NCBI GenBank assembly: GCA_900766635.1
Contig: CAAFWA010000246.1
Span: forward strand, 1 to 8,701
Reading direction: 5' to 3'
Source: an uncultured Acinetobacter sp.
GTDB lineage: Bacteria; Pseudomonadota; Gammaproteobacteria; Pseudomonadales; Moraxellaceae
Length of the DNA stretch: 8,701 nt
Shown here: piece by piece, positions 6,197-8,701 of the stretch
How the letters are laid out: each line of letters begins with the position of its first letter
Numbering within the stretch: the first letter of the stretch is position 1
The notes under the pieces: generated by a model
Told to the model about the DNA's origin: nothing
Seen by the model: only the letters and a program-made list of their open reading frames with translations
The model's database searches: none
Program-made: the position numbers and the translations under genes

Positions 6197-6216
6197 AGTC
6201 ACATATAAATTTCCAA
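6187..6216 (-). promoter_or_regulatory. rpsB-tsf promoter
   Basis: On the minus strand TTGGAA (6216-6211) is followed after 18 bases by TATAAA (6192-6187), a good sigma70-type match, with transcription expected near 6180. Its -10 overlaps that of the map promoter on the other strand. Confidence 0.65.
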
Positions 6217-6231
6217 AAGTTTTTGAAGATC

Positions 6232-7059
6232 ATGAACAGTACTTATGAAGCTCCACGTCGTTTAATCAAATCTGCTGAAGATATCGAAAAGATGCGTGTA
6301 GCAGGACGACTTGCAGCAGAAGTTTTGGATATGATCAAACCGCATATTGTTCCGGGTGTGACCACCTTAGAACTTGATACGATTTGTCATGACTATATCG
6401 TTAATAAACAAGATGCAATTCCTGCTTGTTTAGGTTATGGTGCAGCGCCTGGCCGCCCTGCGTTTCAACATGTGATTTGTACTTCGGTCAATCATGTGGT
6501 GTGTCATGGTGTGCCATCGGATGCGAAAAAGCTCAAAAAAGGCGATATTTTAAATATTGATGTAACCGTGATTAAAGATGGTTTCCACGGCGATACTAAT
6601 ATGATGTATGTGGTCGGTGGTGAAACGTCAATTTTAGCCAACCGCTTATGTAACGTCGCTCAAGAAGCCTTATATCGTGGTATTGCGATGGTCAAACCTG
6701 GCGCAAGCTTAGGTGATATTGGTCATGCGATTCAGCAGTATGTTGAATCAGAGCGCTTTAGCGTGGTGCGTGAATACTGCGGTCATGGTATTGGCGCAGT
6801 GTTCCATGACGAACCACAAGTTTTGCACTATGGTCAACCAAATACAGGCATGATTTTAGAAGAGGGTATGACTTTCACCATTGAACCTATGGTCAATGCA
6901 GGCGATTGGAAAACCAAACTTTTAGGCGATAAATGGACGGTTGTGACCAAAGATCATAGCCTTTCAGCGCAGTATGAACACACTTTATTAGTGACTAAAA
7001 ACGGGGTAGAAGTCTTAACGGCTCGTCCTGAAGAAGATTTATCACGCTTTAGTGCTTAA
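6232..7059 (+). CDS. map: Type I methionine aminopeptidase
   Basis: Map removes the initiator methionine from new proteins whose second residue is small, acting at the ribosome exit after deformylation. The 275-residue protein has the complete dinuclear metal site: Asp110, Asp121, His185, Glu218 and Glu249. The substrate-contacting His92 (CHGVP) and His192 (VFHDEP) are also present. These align with E. coli D97, D108, H171, E204, E235, H79 and H178, with an N terminus about 13 residues longer. The class motifs YCGHGIGAVFHDEPQVLHY and FTIEPMVNAG are intact. I chose ATG 6232; the only upstream purine stretch (GAAG, 6225-6228) is three bases away, so the ribosome site is weak. An in-frame TTG at 6223 is less likely. 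It is divergent from rpsB and followed by its own terminator. Confidence 0.97.
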   Translation: MNSTYEAPRRLIKSAEDIEKMRVAGRLAAEVLDMIKPHIVPGVTTLELDTICHDYIVNKQDAIPACLGYGAAPGRPAFQHVICTSVNHVVCHGVPSDAKKLKKGDILNIDVTVIKDGFHGDTNMMYVVGGETSILANRLCNVAQEALYRGIAMVKPGASLGDIGHAIQQYVESERFSVVREYCGHGIGAVFHDEPQVLHYGQPNTGMILEEGMTFTIEPMVNAGDWKTKLLGDKWTVVTKDHSLSAQYEHTLLVTKNGVEVLTARPEEDLSRFSA

Positions 7060-7075
7060 AATCTCTTAAATGATG

Positions 7076-7103
7076 AAAGACCACAGTCCTGTGGTCTTTT
7101 TTT
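7076..7103 (+). terminator. Intrinsic terminator after map
   Basis: AAAGACCACA (7076-7085) pairs with TGTGGTCTTT (7090-7099) around a GTCC loop and runs into seven T. It sits 16 bases after the map stop and separates map from the permease gene. Confidence 0.93.
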
Positions 7104-7210
7104 ATGCGTTTATTCATAACAAAAATGCACAGCTCATGTGAACTTAATTTTATCGTTGTGATGCGCTTAATCGTCTAACATAGCTTAAGCCGCCATAATG
7201 GGGATGTTGT

Positions 7211-8422
7211 ATGTCAGATACACGATTTTCAAATGCTTTAATTTATATGCTCATTGGCAGTGCCATTATTTTGGCGCTGTCTTTAGGGGTACGTCATGCT
7301 TTTGGCTTGTATTTAGTGCCAATGAGCCATGAATTTGGTTGGGGACATAATGTTTTTAGCCTTGCGATTGCCTTACAAAACTTAATTTGGGGCGCAGTAC
7401 AGCCCATCACAGGTGCTTTTGCCGATCGATATGGCTCTAAAGTTGTAGTGACGGTGGGCGGCATTTTATATGCGCTTGGTTTAAGTCTCATGGCCATGAG
7501 TTCAACAGGTCTGTTGTTAAATCTAAGTGCCGGCTTAATTTTAGGCTTAGCTTTATCCGCCACCTCGTTTCCTGTTTTACTCTCGGCAGTTGGACGTGCT
7601 GCACATCCCTCAAAACGCAGCCTCGCCATGGGGATTGCCAGTGCTGCAGGTTCGTTTGGGCAATTTATTATGTTGCCCACCACCTTATTGCTGTTACAAA
7701 GCTTTGGATGGAAAAGTGCGTTACTGATCAGTGCCATTTTGGTGGCTTTATTGGTGCCTTTAGCATGGACACTTAAAGCACCGATGTATGTCGATCCAAA
7801 TGCGCAACCAAGTACACAACCTGCGCTGTCCTTTAAGCAAATTTTAGTGATTGCCAAAAATCACAAACCGTTTTGGTTTTTATCCTTAGGTTTTTTTGTC
7901 TGTGGTTTTCAGGTGGTGTTTATTGGCATTCATTTGCCCGGCTACTTAATTGATCATGGCTTTAATGCCACAACCGGCACTGTATTTTTAGCCTTGGTGG
8001 GTTTATTTAATATTGTGGGTACCTATACCGCAGGTTGGCTAGGCGGCAAATACTCCAAAGCACATTTATTAATGGGCTTATATGGGTTACGTGGTATTGC
8101 CATGATTTTATTTTTAATGCTACCGCTCACCACCTATAGCGTATATGCCTTTGGTGTAGTGATGGGGTTGTTGTGGCTCTCAACCGTACCACTTACCAAT
8201 GGTATTGTCGCCAATATGTTTGGGGTCAAATACTTAACCATGCTGAGCGGTTTAGTGTTCTTTACCCATCAAGTCGGCTCATTTTTAGGCGGTTGGCTCG
8301 GTGGGCTCAATCATGACCTGACAGGCAACTATAATGTGGTGTGGACGCTCTCTATTTTATTGAGTATCTTTGGGGTATTGGTTCACTTTATGGTCAATGA
8401 AAAGGCGGTGGTACATGACTAA
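7211..8422 (+). CDS. MFS permease, monocarboxylate-porter-like (YcxA-like)
   Basis: A 403-residue inner-membrane transporter with about 12 predicted membrane spans, the normal size for the major facilitator superfamily. The first span ends in GVRHAFGLYLVPMSHEFGW, a pattern I associate with MCT/YcxA-like members. MFS motif A is clear between spans 2 and 3 (GAFADRYGSK, 68-77), and a degenerate copy (GWLGGKYSK, about 275-283) lies at the same place in the second half. The central loop (about 188-222) divides the two six-span bundles. The substrate cannot be read from sequence; small organic acids are a guess from family resemblance. GGGGA (7200-7204), six bases before the ATG, supports the start. 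Its stop overlaps the start of a small membrane-protein gene by eight bases, so the two are probably translated from one mRNA. Confidence 0.9.
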   Translation: MSDTRFSNALIYMLIGSAIILALSLGVRHAFGLYLVPMSHEFGWGHNVFSLAIALQNLIWGAVQPITGAFADRYGSKVVVTVGGILYALGLSLMAMSSTGLLLNLSAGLILGLALSATSFPVLLSAVGRAAHPSKRSLAMGIASAAGSFGQFIMLPTTLLLLQSFGWKSALLISAILVALLVPLAWTLKAPMYVDPNAQPSTQPALSFKQILVIAKNHKPFWFLSLGFFVCGFQVVFIGIHLPGYLIDHGFNATTGTVFLALVGLFNIVGTYTAGWLGGKYSKAHLLMGLYGLRGIAMILFLMLPLTTYSVYAFGVVMGLLWLSTVPLTNGIVANMFGVKYLTMLSGLVFFTHQVGSFLGGWLGGLNHDLTGNYNVVWTLSILLSIFGVLVHFMVNEKAVVHD

Positions 8423-8549
8423 TCTGACATGGCAATTTAAGTCTTTACTCGCAACAGGTGTGATTGCATTATTAGCATTAAGCCTTGTATTGTGGCAGCG
8501 TACACCCGATCTATTTTTATATTTTAATCAAGCCTTTTGCGCACACTAA
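8415..8549 (+). CDS. Small single-span membrane protein overlapping the MFS gene
   Basis: A 44-residue open frame whose ATG lies inside the last codons of the permease gene (8-base overlap, different frame), as in translationally coupled pairs. The product has a short N-terminal stretch (MTNLTWQFK), one strongly hydrophobic span (about 10-27, rich in Leu, Ala and Val), then WQR and a C-terminal tail of about 17 residues with one Cys near the end (FCAH). By the positive-inside rule the signals are mixed (Lys9 before the span, Arg29 after it), so topology is uncertain. The purine-rich AAGGCGGTGG just upstream could serve as ribosome site. The terminator about 50 bases later fits a two-gene operon. 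It may be a transporter accessory peptide or simply a small orphan; I recognise no family. Confidence 0.6.
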   Translation: MTNLTWQFKSLLATGVIALLALSLVLWQRTPDLFLYFNQAFCAH

Positions 8550-8598
8550 GTTGTGTATTTCACTTTAACATGTATCTCAATATTTTTGAGAACAAAAT

Positions 8599-8632
8599 AA
8601 AAACCCGCAAGTTGAGATTTGCGGGTTTTTTT
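8599..8632. terminator. Bidirectional terminator between the MFS operon and the last gene
   Basis: A 12-bp stem: left arm 8599-8610 (containing ACCCGCAA), right arm 8619-8630 (TTGCGGGT then T's), with an eight-base loop. An A-rich run precedes it and T's follow, so it can stop transcripts from both sides. A smaller TCTCAA/TTGAGA hairpin (8575-8591) lies just upstream. Confidence 0.9.
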
Positions 8633-8647
8633 GATGCTGTCTAAATT

Positions 8648-8701
8648 TTAGAACAAGCGGTTCATACCGTTTAAGGTTGCCACACGATAGGCTTCTGCCA
8701 T
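8648..8701 (-). CDS. C-terminal end of an unidentified minus-strand gene
   Basis: Seventeen codons plus a TAA stop (8648-8650) read in from the right edge as MAEAYRVATLNGMNRLF; the first Met here is only where the window cuts, not necessarily a start. The frame is placed directly before a strong two-way terminator, which supports a real gene end. The ending in ...NRLF after a helix with alternating small residues faintly recalls the last helix of 2-isopropylmalate synthase regulatory domains, but 17 residues are too few to assign it. Confidence 0.6.
   Translation of the reverse strand: MAEAYRVATLNGMNRLF

Noticed and set aside
5910..6233. A 107-codon minus-strand frame across the rpsB leader and start
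   Set aside because: It overlaps rpsB in another frame and covers the predicted promoter itself, so it could not be fully transcribed from it.
7294..7857. A 187-codon minus-strand open frame inside the MFS gene
   Set aside because: It is fully antisense to a clear 12-span permease with motif A; the composition reads as a mirror of the coding strand and there is no start signal.
1..8701. Search for tRNA, rRNA, CRISPR, insertion sequence, phage or defence-system signatures
   Set aside because: No transposase, integrase, repeat-spacer array, tRNA-like fold or toxin-antitoxin pair was seen on either strand; the content is core chromosomal.

Overview
This is an ordinary-looking piece of AT-rich gammaproteobacterial chromosome. 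Acinetobacter or a close relative is the best guess. The EF-Ts, S2, Map, RlpA and QueF sequences all read like Moraxellaceae proteins, and I recall Acinetobacter EF-Ts being very close to this one. That taxonomic call rests on memory of the family, not on a search. I see no mobile element, CRISPR array, tRNA, rRNA or clear sign of recent transfer.

Layout from left to right. The window opens inside queF (preQ0 reductase, queuosine pathway), which is followed 20 bases later by a helical protein of unknown function that is probably co-transcribed. A 318-base non-coding stretch with several inverted repeats leads to mltB, a GH103 lytic murein transglycosylase. A second non-coding stretch with nested AT-rich dyads leads to rlpA, a DPBB-fold lytic transglycosylase, which ends in a strong terminator. 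Both peptidoglycan enzymes have ordinary signal peptides without a lipobox cysteine, and RlpA lacks a SPOR domain. An acidic protein of unknown function follows. It converges on the rpsB-tsf operon (ribosomal protein S2 and EF-Ts, minus strand) at a shared two-way terminator.

rpsB and map (methionine aminopeptidase) are divergent. Their predicted promoters overlap so closely that the two -10 boxes share bases, and rpsB has a leader of about 158 nt with conflicting base-pairing options, as expected for a gene under S2 autoregulation. After map and its terminator comes an MFS permease. Its stop overlaps the start of a 44-residue single-membrane-span protein that is easily missed. The window ends with a two-way terminator and the last 17 codons of an unidentified minus-strand gene.

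Functionally the window combines translation and protein maturation (rpsB, tsf, map), tRNA modification (queF), cell-wall remodelling (mltB, rlpA), transport, and three proteins of unknown function. I did not find a convincing new multi-gene system. The points most worth checking are the rpsB/map control region, the dyads around mltB and rlpA, and the overlapping small membrane protein.
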